From positions 91,970 through 155,969 of the forward strand of contig NZ_QYAB01000001.1 of the NCBI RefSeq assembly GCF_016758175.1: a stretch of 64,000 nt of DNA. Direction: 5' to 3'. How positions within the stretch are numbered: position 1 is the first letter of the stretch; each line of letters opens with the position of its first letter. Positions 26,964 through 36,970 of the stretch are shown here, piece after piece. The notes beneath the pieces were generated by a model that saw only the letters and a program-made list of their open reading frames with translations, was not told the origin of the DNA and searched no databases. The position numbers were made by a program, and so were the translations under genes. The DNA comes from Leucobacter zeae (lineage in GTDB: Bacteria; Actinomycetota; Actinomycetes; Actinomycetales; Microbacteriaceae).

Positions 26964-27932
26964 ATGTCAGAGCAGCGACGTCCTGATGATGTGCTGGCGA
27001 TGGGCCGGCTCGGAGTCGATGTCTACCCGCACCAGATGGGCCCCCTCGAAGACGTGTCGAGCTTCGGCAAGTTCCTCGGCGGCAGCGCCGCGAACGTGTC
27101 GGTGGCTGCGGCGAAGTACGGCCGCGCGAGCGCCCTGATCTCGCGCGTCGGCGACGACCCGTTCGGCCGCTACCTGCTCCGCGAGCTCGCGCGCCTGGGC
27201 GTCGACCCGCGCGCGGTGGGCACCGATGCGCGGTACCCGACGCCGGTGACGTTCTGCGAGATCTTCCCTCCCGACGACTTCCCGCTCTACTTCTACCGCA
27301 AGCCGCACGCACCGGATCTGCAGATCGAGGCGGAGGACCTGGACCTCGACGCGGTGCGCGACGCCCGCATCTTCTGGTTCACGCTCACCGGCCTGAGCGA
27401 GGAGCCGAGCCGGTCCGCGCACCACGCGGCGCTCGAGGCGCGCGGGCGCCGGGAGCACACCGTCTTCGACCTCGACTACCGGCCCATGTTCTGGGAGCGC
27501 ACGGACGAGGCGTCGGCGCAGGCCGCTCTCGGGCTCGCCCACGCCACGGTGGCCGTGGGCAACCGCGAGGAGTGCGAGGTCGCCGTCGGCGAGACCGAGC
27601 CGGACCGGGCCGCCGACGCGCTGCTCGAGCGCGGCATCGAGCTCGCGATCGTCAAGCAGGGCCCCAAGGGCGTGCTGGCGAAGACCCGCGACGAGCGGGT
27701 CGAGGTCGCGCCGCACTTCGTCGACGTGGTCAACGGCCTCGGCTCGGGCGATGCCTTCGGCGGCGCGCTCTGCCACGGCCTCCTCGCGGGCTGGGACCTC
27801 GAGCGGATCCTGCGATTCGCGAACGTGGCCGGCGCCATCGTGGCGACCCGCCTCGAATGCTCGACCGCGATGCCGGACGCCGCAGAGGTCGACGGCGTGC
27901 TCGCCGGCGGCCCGATCCCGAAGGGGCAGTGA
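26964..27932 (+). CDS. iolC: 5-dehydro-2-deoxygluconokinase
   Basis: A 322-residue PfkB-family kinase that phosphorylates 5-dehydro-2-deoxygluconate in myo-inositol breakdown. The N-terminal GRLGVDVYP and GKFLGGSAANVSVAAAKYG motif and the C-terminal catalytic block NGLGSGDAFGGAL (catalytic Asp) are intact. The sequence RKPHAPDLQI and context with iolA, iolB and iolD identify it. It heads the operon; the next gene starts two bases after its stop. Confidence 0.93.
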   Translation: MSEQRRPDDVLAMGRLGVDVYPHQMGPLEDVSSFGKFLGGSAANVSVAAAKYGRASALISRVGDDPFGRYLLRELARLGVDPRAVGTDARYPTPVTFCEIFPPDDFPLYFYRKPHAPDLQIEAEDLDLDAVRDARIFWFTLTGLSEEPSRSAHHAALEARGRREHTVFDLDYRPMFWERTDEASAQAALGLAHATVAVGNREECEVAVGETEPDRAADALLERGIELAIVKQGPKGVLAKTRDERVEVAPHFVDVVNGLGSGDAFGGALCHGLLAGWDLERILRFANVAGAIVATRLECSTAMPDAAEVDGVLAGGPIPKGQ

Positions 27933-27933
27933 G

Positions 27934-28815
27934 ATGACGCTCGACTTCCAGGCGCTGCGCGATCTGCGCGCGGCGGATCCGGCGGCGATCGGCCGCGCGC
28001 TCGCCGAGCGCCGCCGCCGCGACGTGATCCGGGGCGACGGCAGGCTCTTCATCGTGGCCGCGGATCACCCGGCCCGCGGTGCGCTCGCCGTCGGCGACCG
28101 TCCGACCGCGATGGCGGATCGTCTCGAACTGCTCGAGCGCATGGCGCTCGCGCTGTCGCGCCCTGGAGTGGACGGCGTGCTCGGCACGCCGGACATCATC
28201 GACGACCTCGCGGCGCTCGGCCTGCTCGAGGACAAGATCGTCGTCGGATCCATGAACCGCGGAGGGCTGCGCGGCGCGTCGTTCGAACTCGACGACCGCT
28301 ACACCGCGTACGACGTCCCGGCCATGGTGCGCCAGGGGATCGACTTCGCGAAGACGCTCATCCGCGTCGACCTCGACGACGCAGGCACGGCGTCCACCCT
28401 CGAGGCCACGGCTCGCGCGGTCGACGCCGCGGCCGCCGCAGGGCTTCCGATCATGCTCGAGCCCTTCATGAGCAGCCGGGCGGGCGGGCGGGTCGTGAAC
28501 GACCTCAGCGCCGACGCGGTGATCCTCTCGACGGCCATCGCCTCCGGGCTCGGCAACTCCAGCGCGTACACCTGGATGAAGCTGCCCGTCGTGCCCGACA
28601 TGGAGCGCGTCATGGCCGCCACGACCATGCCGACCCTGCTGCTCGGGGGCGACAACGGCGGAGATCCCGACGAGACGTTCGCGGCGTGGGAGGCCGCGCT
28701 CGCCCTGCCCGGCGTCCGCGGGCTCACCGTCGGCCGCACCCTCCTCTACCCGCCCGACGGCGATGTCGCCTCGGCCGTCGACACGGCGGCGCGCCTCGTC
28801 CACCATGGACTCTAG
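27934..28815 (+). CDS. Cgl0159-family (beta/alpha)8 protein, aldolase-like
   Basis: A 293-residue protein resembling the C. glutamicum Cgl0159 family, found in the same position after iolC. The fold is that of class I deoxyribose-phosphate aldolases. It has AADHPARGAL near residue 47 and a lysine-containing strand (AYTWMKLPVV) that could supply a Schiff base. A role as the 5-dehydro-2-deoxy-6-phosphogluconate aldolase is plausible because no iolJ gene is visible in the cluster, but this is inference. Confidence 0.82.
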   Translation: MTLDFQALRDLRAADPAAIGRALAERRRRDVIRGDGRLFIVAADHPARGALAVGDRPTAMADRLELLERMALALSRPGVDGVLGTPDIIDDLAALGLLEDKIVVGSMNRGGLRGASFELDDRYTAYDVPAMVRQGIDFAKTLIRVDLDDAGTASTLEATARAVDAAAAAGLPIMLEPFMSSRAGGRVVNDLSADAVILSTAIASGLGNSSAYTWMKLPVVPDMERVMAATTMPTLLLGGDNGGDPDETFAAWEAALALPGVRGLTVGRTLLYPPDGDVASAVDTAARLVHHGL

Positions 28816-28920
28816 GGAATCCGTCGCCCGCCGCCCCGCACCCGCACGCGGGGCCCGACCGCACACACCCGGATCCTGCACGCCGCGCCGCGGCCGCAGA
28901 TCGATGCAGAAGGAGCACTC

Positions 28921-30438
<1,518 letters not shown>

Positions 30439-30456
30439 CGCTCGTCGCAGCCCGTC

Positions 30457-30484
30457 ATCCTGCGCGAGGAACGAGTCGCAGGAT
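30457..30484. repeat. REP-like palindrome, copy 1
   Basis: Arms ATCCTGCG and CGCAGGAT flank the 12-base loop CGAGGAACGAGT. The 28-base element is identical, on the other strand, to the copy at 36917-36944. It lies between the iolA stop and the iolB ribosome-binding site, so it will be part of the operon mRNA. Confidence 0.8.
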
Positions 30485-30514
30485 CCGCACCACGAGACAC
30501 ACCGAGAGGACAAC

Positions 30515-31450
30515 ATGATGGAGCAGGCCGCACGCTGGTTCCACCGCAGAGGAGAGCTCGCCGAGGGCGGTTGGGAGACCGTCGTCGACGACCGAACGCC
30601 CGGGTGGGAGCACACCGGGATCCGCGTCGCCCGCCTCGCGCCGGGCGAGTCGCTCGCGCTCGAGGGCACGGGCGTCGAGCGGCTGGTCGTCCCGCTCTCG
30701 GGCTCGTTCTCGGTGGCGCACGCCGAGGCGGGCGTCGAGACCACCACCGAGCTCGCAGGGCGCGACTCGGTATTCGCGGGGCGCACCGACATGCTCTACC
30801 TCTCCGCGGCGGCGACCGGCACGGTCACCGCGACGGGGGACGGCGGGTCGGGATCCGGCGAGAGCCGCTTCCTCGTCGCGACGTCCCCGACGGACGTCGT
30901 ACGGCCGACCCGCTACCTCGCGGTCGACGAGATCCCGGTCGAGCTCCGCGGCGCGGGTGCCTCGAGCCGGCAGGTGCACAACTTCGGACGCAAGGAGGTG
31001 CTCGACGCGGCGCGATTCATCGTCGTCGAGGTCATCACCCCGGCCGAGAACTGGTCCTCGTATCCGCCGCACAAGCACGACGAGCACGCCCCCGGCCATG
31101 AGTCCCAGCTCGAGGAGATCTACTACTTCGAGGTCGCACCCGTGCGGGAGGCGCCCGCGGGCGTCGATCCCGAGCAGGCGTTCGGCATGTTCAGCTCGTA
31201 CTCCTCGCCGGCCGGGCCCCTCGAGATCGACGCGCAGGTGAGGACCGGCGACGTCGCCCTCGTGCCCTACGGCTACCACGGGCCCGCGGTCGCCGCCCCG
31301 GGCTACGACATGTACTACCTCAACGTCATGGCGGGGCCGGACCCGGATCGCAGCTGGCTCATCAGCGACGACCCGGCGCACGGCTGGGTGCGCGACACCT
31401 GGGAGGGGCAGCAGCTGGATCCCCGCCTGCCCTTCGGGCCGGAACGCTAG
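30515..31450 (+). CDS. iolB: 5-deoxy-glucuronate isomerase
   Basis: A 311-residue cupin enzyme that converts 5-deoxyglucuronate to 5-dehydro-2-deoxygluconate. The metal-binding cupin motif is seen as SYPPHKHDEHAPGHESQLEEIYYFE, with a later His in YGYHGPAV. GAGAGGA precedes the first of two tandem ATGs. Length and context fit IolB. Confidence 0.93.
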   Translation: MMEQAARWFHRRGELAEGGWETVVDDRTPGWEHTGIRVARLAPGESLALEGTGVERLVVPLSGSFSVAHAEAGVETTTELAGRDSVFAGRTDMLYLSAAATGTVTATGDGGSGSGESRFLVATSPTDVVRPTRYLAVDEIPVELRGAGASSRQVHNFGRKEVLDAARFIVVEVITPAENWSSYPPHKHDEHAPGHESQLEEIYYFEVAPVREAPAGVDPEQAFGMFSSYSSPAGPLEIDAQVRTGDVALVPYGYHGPAVAAPGYDMYYLNVMAGPDPDRSWLISDDPAHGWVRDTWEGQQLDPRLPFGPER

Positions 31451-31454
31451 ACCC

Positions 31455-31484
31455 GTCATGCCGCGCGAGCTCGCGCAGGATGAC
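31455..31484. repeat. REP-like palindrome, head-to-head variant
   Basis: A near-perfect 30-base palindrome beginning GTCATGCCGCGCGAG. The reverse complement of its right half starts GTCATCCTGCGCGAG, the same 15 bases with which copy 1 begins. It lies between iolB and iolD. Confidence 0.7.
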
Positions 31485-31510
31485 GAGAACCAACCTTGAA
31501 CGGAGACCCG

Positions 31511-33436
31511 ATGACCACCCGCCGCATGACCGTCAGCCAGGCGCTCGTCGAATTCCTGGCGAACCAGTGGACCGTGGATCGCGCGGCCGACGGCACGGAG
31601 ATCCGGGAGCGCACGATCCCGGGCGTCTTCGGCATCTTCGGCCACGGCAACGTGGCCGGCGTCGGCCAGGCGCTGAAGCAGTTGCACGAGCAGCGCCCCG
31701 AGCTGATGCCCTACTACCAGGCCCGCAACGAGCAGGCGATGGTGCACCAGTCGGTCGGGTACGCGCGCATGCACCGCCGCCGCGGCACTTACGCGTCGGC
31801 GGCGTCCGTCGGCCCCGGCGCGGCGAACATGCTCACCGGCGCGGCGCTCGCCACCACGAACCGCCTCCCGGCACTGCTGCTCGCCAGCGATACCTTCGCC
31901 ACGCGCGTCGCGGACCCCGTGCTGCAGCAGCTCGAGCAGCCGCACGACATCGGGCTCACCGTGAACGACGCCTTCCGCCCCGTCTCGCGGTTCTTCGACC
32001 GGGTGCAGCGGCCCGAGCAGCTCTTCTCGATCGCGCTCGCCGCGATGCGGGTGCTCACCGACCCCGCCGAGACGGGGGCGGTCACGATCGCGCTGCCCGA
32101 GGACGTGCAGGCCGAGGCCATGGACGTGCCCGAGGAGTTCCTCCAGCCGCGCGAGTGGCGGATCCGCCGACCCCGGCCCGAGCGGGACGCGCTCGCCGCC
32201 GCGATTGCGGCGATCCGCGGGGCCGAGCGGCCCGTCATCGTCGCCGGAGGCGGTGTGCTCTACTCCGAGGCGGAGCAGCAGCTGCGCGCGTTCGTCGAGG
32301 CCACGGGGATCCCCGTCGGATCCTCGCAGGCCGGAGGCGGCGTGCTCGACTGGGATCACCCGCAGTACCTCGGCGGGGTCGGCGCGACCGGCACCCTGGC
32401 CGCCAACCGCCTCGCCGCCGAGGCCGACGTGGTGATCGGGATCGGCACGCGCTACAGCGACTTCACGACCGCGTCGCGCACCGCGTTCCAGAACCCGGAC
32501 GTGAAGTTCGTGAACATCAACGTCGCGTCGTTCGACGCGTACAAGCACGGCACCCAGATCCCGGTGATCGCCGACGCGCGCGAGGCGCTCGTCGAGCTGT
32601 CCGAGGCGCTCGGCGACCTGCGCGTCGAAGCGGCGTACGCCGAGCGCATCGCCGCTGAGAAGGTCGAGTGGGACGGCCTCGTCGACGAGGCGTTCGCGCC
32701 GTCGGGGCTCGCGCTCCCCGGCCAGCCCGAGATCATCGGGGCGGTGCAGTCGGCCTCGGCCCCGGAGGACGTCATCGTGCAGGCGGCCGGGTCGCTCCCC
32801 GGAGACCTGCACAAGCTGTGGCGCGTGCGCGATCCGCTCGGGTACCACGTCGAGTACGCCTTCTCGTGCATGGGGTACGAGATCGCCGGCGGGCTCGGCG
32901 CGAAGCGCGGCCTGCTCGCGGCGGGCGACGACCGCGACGTGATCGTGATGGTGGGCGACGGCTCGTACCTGATGCTCAACACGGAGCTCGTCACCGCCGT
33001 CGCCGAGGGGATCAAGCTCATCGTGATCCTGATCCAGAACCACGGCTACGCCTCGATCGGGCACCTCTCCGAGACGGTCGGCTCGGAGCGCTTCGGCACC
33101 TGGTACCGGGCCTACGACGCCGAGGCGCAGAACTTCCAGGGGGAGCGGACCCTGCCCGTCGATCTCGCGATGAACGCCCGCAGCTACGGCATGGACGTGA
33201 TCGAGGTGGAGCCCGGCGCGTCGGCGATCGACGACCTGCGGGCGGCGATCGCGACCGCGAAGGCGTCGGACCGGGCGACCTTCATCCACATCAACAGCGA
33301 CCCGCTCGTCTACGCGCCGGACGGCGCCGGCTGGTGGGACGTCCCGGTGGCCGAGGTCTCGGAGATCGCTTCGACGCAGCGCGCCCGCGCGGAGTACGAG
33401 GAGCAGGTGGCCGCCCAGAAGCCGCTGCTGGGGTAG
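31511..33436 (+). CDS. iolD: 3D-(3,5/4)-trihydroxycyclohexane-1,2-dione hydrolase
   Basis: A 641-residue thiamine-diphosphate enzyme that opens the ring of the inositol-derived dione to give 5-deoxyglucuronate. The N-terminal domain carries FGIFGHGNVAGVGQAL and the ThDP-activating glutamate in QARNEQAM. The ThDP/Mg motif starts MVGDGSYLMLNTEL near residue 480 and ends with QNHGYASIG. It is the last gene before the Fic interruption; a paralogue lies near 54.5 kb. Confidence 0.94.
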   Translation: MTTRRMTVSQALVEFLANQWTVDRAADGTEIRERTIPGVFGIFGHGNVAGVGQALKQLHEQRPELMPYYQARNEQAMVHQSVGYARMHRRRGTYASAASVGPGAANMLTGAALATTNRLPALLLASDTFATRVADPVLQQLEQPHDIGLTVNDAFRPVSRFFDRVQRPEQLFSIALAAMRVLTDPAETGAVTIALPEDVQAEAMDVPEEFLQPREWRIRRPRPERDALAAAIAAIRGAERPVIVAGGGVLYSEAEQQLRAFVEATGIPVGSSQAGGGVLDWDHPQYLGGVGATGTLAANRLAAEADVVIGIGTRYSDFTTASRTAFQNPDVKFVNINVASFDAYKHGTQIPVIADAREALVELSEALGDLRVEAAYAERIAAEKVEWDGLVDEAFAPSGLALPGQPEIIGAVQSASAPEDVIVQAAGSLPGDLHKLWRVRDPLGYHVEYAFSCMGYEIAGGLGAKRGLLAAGDDRDVIVMVGDGSYLMLNTELVTAVAEGIKLIVILIQNHGYASIGHLSETVGSERFGTWYRAYDAEAQNFQGERTLPVDLAMNARSYGMDVIEVEPGASAIDDLRAAIATAKASDRATFIHINSDPLVYAPDGAGWWDVPVAEVSEIASTQRARAEYEEQVAAQKPLLG

Positions 33437-33457
33437 GGCGGTACTGCTCCGGCGCTG

Positions 33458-34672
33458 TTACTCCGGGGCAGACAGCCGCCGCTGGATGCGGCGATCGAGG
33501 TCTTCGAGTTCGTCGACGATATCGCTGACGACCCAGATGCGATCGCGTTTGCGGCCCGTCACCTCGCGGATGATGCCGCGGTCTTCGAGCAGAGCGATGG
33601 CGGAATAGCCGGTGGCGGTGCGTCCACCTGCGAGTTCGACCAGATCATCGCTCGTGACGATCGGGTACTCGAGGAGGCGCTCGGCAACGCGCAACGCCGA
33701 CGAGGCCGCTCGCGAGTCGATCAGCCGCTGCCACTCCTCGGGAAACATCTGCATGCGAATGAAGGTCTCGAGGGACTCTGAGGCAGAGGCGATCGCGGAC
33801 CGGGAGATGACGTTGACGATGCCGTCAATATCGCCGTCGCGGTAGCGGTTCAGTGCAGAGAAGTACTCGGTGCGCAAGGCGAAGAGACCGCTCGCGAGTG
33901 GGACCATCGCGTTCCGAGTCACTCCTCTGCGCTGGAGTACAGCTTCGATGAGTGCACGTCCGATCCGGCCGTTGCCGTCGGTGAACGGATGGATGGATTC
34001 GAACTGCGCGTGCACGATGGCCGCCTGCACGATCGCCGGGACATCGAGTCGATTCGCGTAGCGCAGCAGGTCGCGAAGCGCTTCCTCGACGCGGTCCGGA
34101 GGCGGGGGAACGTGGTCTGCATCGCGCGGGCTGTGGTCGCTCCCGCCGATCCAGTTCTGCTCTTCCCGGATTCGCCCCGTCCACCGACGGTCCCAGGGAA
34201 ACTCGTCGTGCTCCATCAGGGTGCGGTGGGCGGAGAGTATGTCGGAGAGTGTGATCTCCCCGCCGAGGCCCGCGTTGGATACGAGGTTCTGGAGCGCCTC
34301 GGTGGCGGCGACCATGCTCGTCGCGCTCGAGTTCGACCGATTGCCGGCTGCCGCTCTCGCGTAGTCATCGCCGGAGGCGACGATGTGCTCGATCTTCGAA
34401 GAGGCGATGGACTCGCTGCGAGCCATGAACCGTGCGAGCGCTTGTGAACCGAGCGAAGCCGCGCCATCGGCATAGCTGACTGCCCGCAGCGCTTCCTCTG
34501 CGAGCATGCTCGTCGTGGACGAGGGCGATGCCTGGGCATCCGCGATGGCGGGCGGGATCGAGGCGGTGATCTCGGTGAGCATCCGATCGGCCCTGGTGCC
34601 GCCGCGCTGCGCCTGATGCCAGGGGTGCACTTCGGTCGTGTGTCGAGGCCACGAGGGGGAGGACGAATGCAT
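33458..34672 (-). CDS. Fic domain protein (AMP-transferase type)
   Basis: A protein of about 404 residues with the full Fic motif HPFTDGNGRIGR (His228), which in active members transfers AMP or a related group to a target protein. An N-terminal helix contains SSKIEHI, close to the inhibitory (S/T)xxxE(G/N) motif of self-inhibited class II Fic proteins. A winged-helix-like C-terminal region (LVELAGGRTATGYSAIALLEDRGIIREVTGRKR) is typical of the Fic/DUF4172 group. I chose the ATG at 34672 because WPRHTTEVHPWHQAQRGG after it matches the usual family N-terminus; an ATG at 34831 is possible. It is antisense inside the iol series, uses less GC-biased codons and has no visible antitoxin, suggesting insertion. 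Confidence 0.85.
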   Translation of the reverse strand: MHSSSPSWPRHTTEVHPWHQAQRGGTRADRMLTEITASIPPAIADAQASPSSTTSMLAEEALRAVSYADGAASLGSQALARFMARSESIASSKIEHIVASGDDYARAAAGNRSNSSATSMVAATEALQNLVSNAGLGGEITLSDILSAHRTLMEHDEFPWDRRWTGRIREEQNWIGGSDHSPRDADHVPPPPDRVEEALRDLLRYANRLDVPAIVQAAIVHAQFESIHPFTDGNGRIGRALIEAVLQRRGVTRNAMVPLASGLFALRTEYFSALNRYRDGDIDGIVNVISRSAIASASESLETFIRMQMFPEEWQRLIDSRAASSALRVAERLLEYPIVTSDDLVELAGGRTATGYSAIALLEDRGIIREVTGRKRDRIWVVSDIVDELEDLDRRIQRRLSAPE

Positions 34673-34720
34673 GCCGGGTGTCCGTTCGGTGAGAACTGCG
34701 GTCGCGCTATTCCAACTTAG

Positions 34721-34742
34721 GTCACTATCTCGGAATAGTGAC
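34721..34742. promoter_or_regulatory. Inverted repeat in the fic promoter region
   Basis: GTCACTAT and ATAGTGAC are separated by six bases (CTCGGA). An overlapping pair CTATTCC (34708-34714) and GGAATAG (34732-34738) makes a nested arrangement. It lies upstream of the preferred fic start in AT-rich DNA and may be an operator for autoregulation. Confidence 0.5.
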
Positions 34743-34810
34743 GCGCTTGTTCCCAGTTCGGGACCGTGGTGTATGCGGCCGTGGCGCTTTCGGAAGAGGA
34801 GATCCTTCGC

Positions 34811-34836
34811 TAGACTATGGTCTATTGTCATATCAA
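34811..34836 (+). promoter_or_regulatory. Promoter and operator-like site before the iolE-like gene
   Basis: TAGACT (34811-34816) is a good -10 box. Six bases later TATTGTCATATCAA (34823-34836) would cover the transcription start. The same motif TATTGTNNTATCAA lies seven bases after a TATACT box at 43385-43398. The site supplies a separate promoter for the genes cut off from iolD by fic. Confidence 0.55.
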
Positions 34837-34884
34837 AGCCTCGCACAACGGTGCGGGGCTCGGCCAGAACGATGGAGTGTGGAC

Positions 34885-35811
34885 GTGAACGCATCGCCGA
34901 CCGACAACCCCGGCCTCCGGATCGGTACCGCGCCCGACTCCTGGGGCGTCTGGTTCCCGGACGATCCGAAGCAGGTGCCGTGGCAGCGATTCCTGGACGA
35001 GGTCGTGGCGGCCGGCTACGAGTGGATCGAGCTCGGTCCGTACGGCTACCTGCCGACCGACCCGCACCAGCTGGAGGACGAACTCGGATCCCGCGGCCTG
35101 AAGCTCTCCGCGGGCACGGTCTTCACTGGCTTCCACAAGGGCGAGGACGAGTGGCAGCGCGCCTGGGATCAGGCCCTGAACGTCGCGGGCCTCGCCTCGA
35201 AGCTCGGCGCGGAGCACCTCGTCGTGATCCCGGACCTCTGGCGCAGCGACGCGACCAGCGAGCAGCTCGAACCGCGCACCCTCACGGACGAGCAGTGGCA
35301 GCGGCTCGGCGCGGGTCACGACCGTCTCGGCAAGGCGCTGCTCGAAGAGTTCGGCATGCGGCAGCAGTTCCACTCGCACGCCGACAGCCACATCGGCACC
35401 ACGCGCGAGGTGATCCGCTTCCTCGACGAGACCGACCCGCGCTACACGAACCTCTGCCTCGACACGGGCCACTTCGCCTACTACGGCGGCGACAACGTGA
35501 AGCTCATCGAGCAGCGCCCCGAGCGCATCGGCTACCTGCACCTCAAGCAGGTCGATCCGTCTCTGCTCTTCGACGTGCTGAAGAACGACACCCCCTTCGC
35601 CGAGGCCGTCGCCGAGGGCATCATGATCGAGCCGCCGCACGGCATCCCGGATCTCGCCCCCGTCATCGAGGCCGTCGCGAAGATCGACCCCGAGATCTTC
35701 GCCATCGTCGAGCAGGACATGTACGGCTGCGACGTGGATCGGCCGTTCCCCATCGCGCGGCGCACGCGCGAGCACATCTTCGGGTGCACGCACCTCGCCC
35801 GCACCAGCTGA
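34885..35811 (+). CDS. iolE: TIM-barrel sugar isomerase/epimerase, probable inosose dehydratase
   Basis: A 308-residue xylose-isomerase-like TIM barrel. The start IGTAPDSWGVWFPDD and the metal-ligand regions IELGPYGYLP, FHSHADSHIG and CLDTGHFAYYGGDN follow the IolE pattern. IolE dehydrates scyllo-inosose to the trihydroxycyclohexane-dione that IolD cleaves. The GTG at 34885 has GGAG seven bases upstream; another GTG six bases earlier is too close to it. The position matches iolE in the C. glutamicum cluster. Confidence 0.8.
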   Translation: MNASPTDNPGLRIGTAPDSWGVWFPDDPKQVPWQRFLDEVVAAGYEWIELGPYGYLPTDPHQLEDELGSRGLKLSAGTVFTGFHKGEDEWQRAWDQALNVAGLASKLGAEHLVVIPDLWRSDATSEQLEPRTLTDEQWQRLGAGHDRLGKALLEEFGMRQQFHSHADSHIGTTREVIRFLDETDPRYTNLCLDTGHFAYYGGDNVKLIEQRPERIGYLHLKQVDPSLLFDVLKNDTPFAEAVAEGIMIEPPHGIPDLAPVIEAVAKIDPEIFAIVEQDMYGCDVDRPFPIARRTREHIFGCTHLARTS

Positions 35812-35851
35812 CCCCATCCCAGGATCTGACACGAAACCGAAGGACACACCC

Positions 35852-36868
35852 ATGACCGAAGAACTCCGCATCGCCGTCGTCGGTGCCGGGATGATGGGCG
35901 CCGACCACATCAAGCGCATCACGCACCGGATCGCCGGCGCCCGCGTCTCGGCCGTGGTCGAGCCCGACGCGGGCCGCGCCGCCGCCGCCGCGGAGACCGC
36001 GCCGGGCGCGCGGGTCTTCGCGAGCCTCGAGGAGGCCATCGCCGCCGACGCCCTCGACGCGGTGCTGATCGCGACGCCCGGCCAGTTCCACGCCCCGGTG
36101 CTGCGTCCGGCGCTCGAGGCAGAGCTGCCGATCCTGTGCGAGAAGCCGCTGACCCAGGACTCGGCATCGTCGCTCGAGATCCTCGAACTCGAGCAGCGCC
36201 TCGACCGCCCGCACATCCAGGTCGGGTTCATGCGACGCTTCGACGCGGAATACCAGCAGCTGCGCGACCTGGTCGTCTCGGGCGAGAGCGGCGAGCTGCT
36301 CATGGTGCGCGCGCTGCACCGCAACCCGACGGTGCCCGAGAGCTACACGAACGACATGCTCATCACCGACTCGGTGGTGCACGAGTTCGACGTGGTGCCG
36401 TGGCTGGCGGGCTCGCCCGTGAAGAGCGTCGAGGTGAAGCATCCGCGGCGCAACTCGCTCGCGCCCGAGCGGTTGAGCGAGCCGATCCTCGTGATCATGG
36501 AGCTCGAGAACGGCGTGCTCGTCGACGTCGAGATGAACGTGAGCGTGCAGTTCGGCTACCAGGTCGCGACCGAGGCAGTGTTCGAGCGGGGCATCGCCCG
36601 CATCGGCCAGCCCGCCGGACTGCAGCGCTGGGATGCCGGGTTCTTCCGAGTGAAGGATCACGAGAGCTTCGTCACGCGCTTCGCCGCCGCGTACGACGCG
36701 CAGATCCAGCGCTGGGTCGACGCCGTGCGCCGCGGTGATCTCATCGACGGCCCGAACGCCTGGGACGGCTACCTCGTCGCGCTGTCGTGCGAGGCCGGCG
36801 TGCAGGCGCTGCGCGGCGGTGGGATCGTCCCCGTCGAGGCACCCGAGCGCCCCGCCTTCTACGCCTGA
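35852..36868 (+). CDS. iolG: Gfo/Idh/MocA oxidoreductase, probable inositol 2-dehydrogenase
   Basis: A 338-residue NAD(P)-dependent dehydrogenase. The Rossmann start VVGAGMMGADHIKRI is followed by CEKPLTQD (catalytic Lys) and SVVHEFDVVPWL, the HxxD region that binds substrate. In the C. glutamicum series the gene in this place is iolG, which oxidises myo-inositol to scyllo-inosose. Three Gfo/Idh paralogues exist in the island, so the division of labour between them is uncertain. Confidence 0.82.
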   Translation: MTEELRIAVVGAGMMGADHIKRITHRIAGARVSAVVEPDAGRAAAAAETAPGARVFASLEEAIAADALDAVLIATPGQFHAPVLRPALEAELPILCEKPLTQDSASSLEILELEQRLDRPHIQVGFMRRFDAEYQQLRDLVVSGESGELLMVRALHRNPTVPESYTNDMLITDSVVHEFDVVPWLAGSPVKSVEVKHPRRNSLAPERLSEPILVIMELENGVLVDVEMNVSVQFGYQVATEAVFERGIARIGQPAGLQRWDAGFFRVKDHESFVTRFAAAYDAQIQRWVDAVRRGDLIDGPNAWDGYLVALSCEAGVQALRGGGIVPVEAPERPAFYA

Positions 36869-36878
36869 CCACCCGCTC

Positions 36879-36944
36879 ATTCTGCGCGAGAAGCGAGTCG
36901 CAGAATCCACAGTGAGATCCTGCGACTCGTTCCTCGCGCAGGAT
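36879..36944. repeat. REP-like palindromes, inverted pair
   Basis: The first hairpin (36879-36906) has arms ATTCTGCG/CGCAGAAT and the second (36917-36944) has ATCCTGCG/CGCAGGAT; they point in opposite directions with a ten-base spacer. The first carries a C-to-T change in one arm and the matching G-to-A change in the other, so pairing is kept. The second is the exact reverse complement of the copy at 30457-30484. Confidence 0.85.
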
Positions 36945-36970
36945 GACCTGAAGCAATAGGGAGCACACCC

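Noticed and set aside
34673..34831. Extending the Fic protein to the ATG at 34831
   Set aside because: The family N-terminus begins near WPRHTTEVHPW, and the upstream segment holds AT-rich inverted repeats that look like a promoter. The extension would also run into the promoter of the iolE-like gene.
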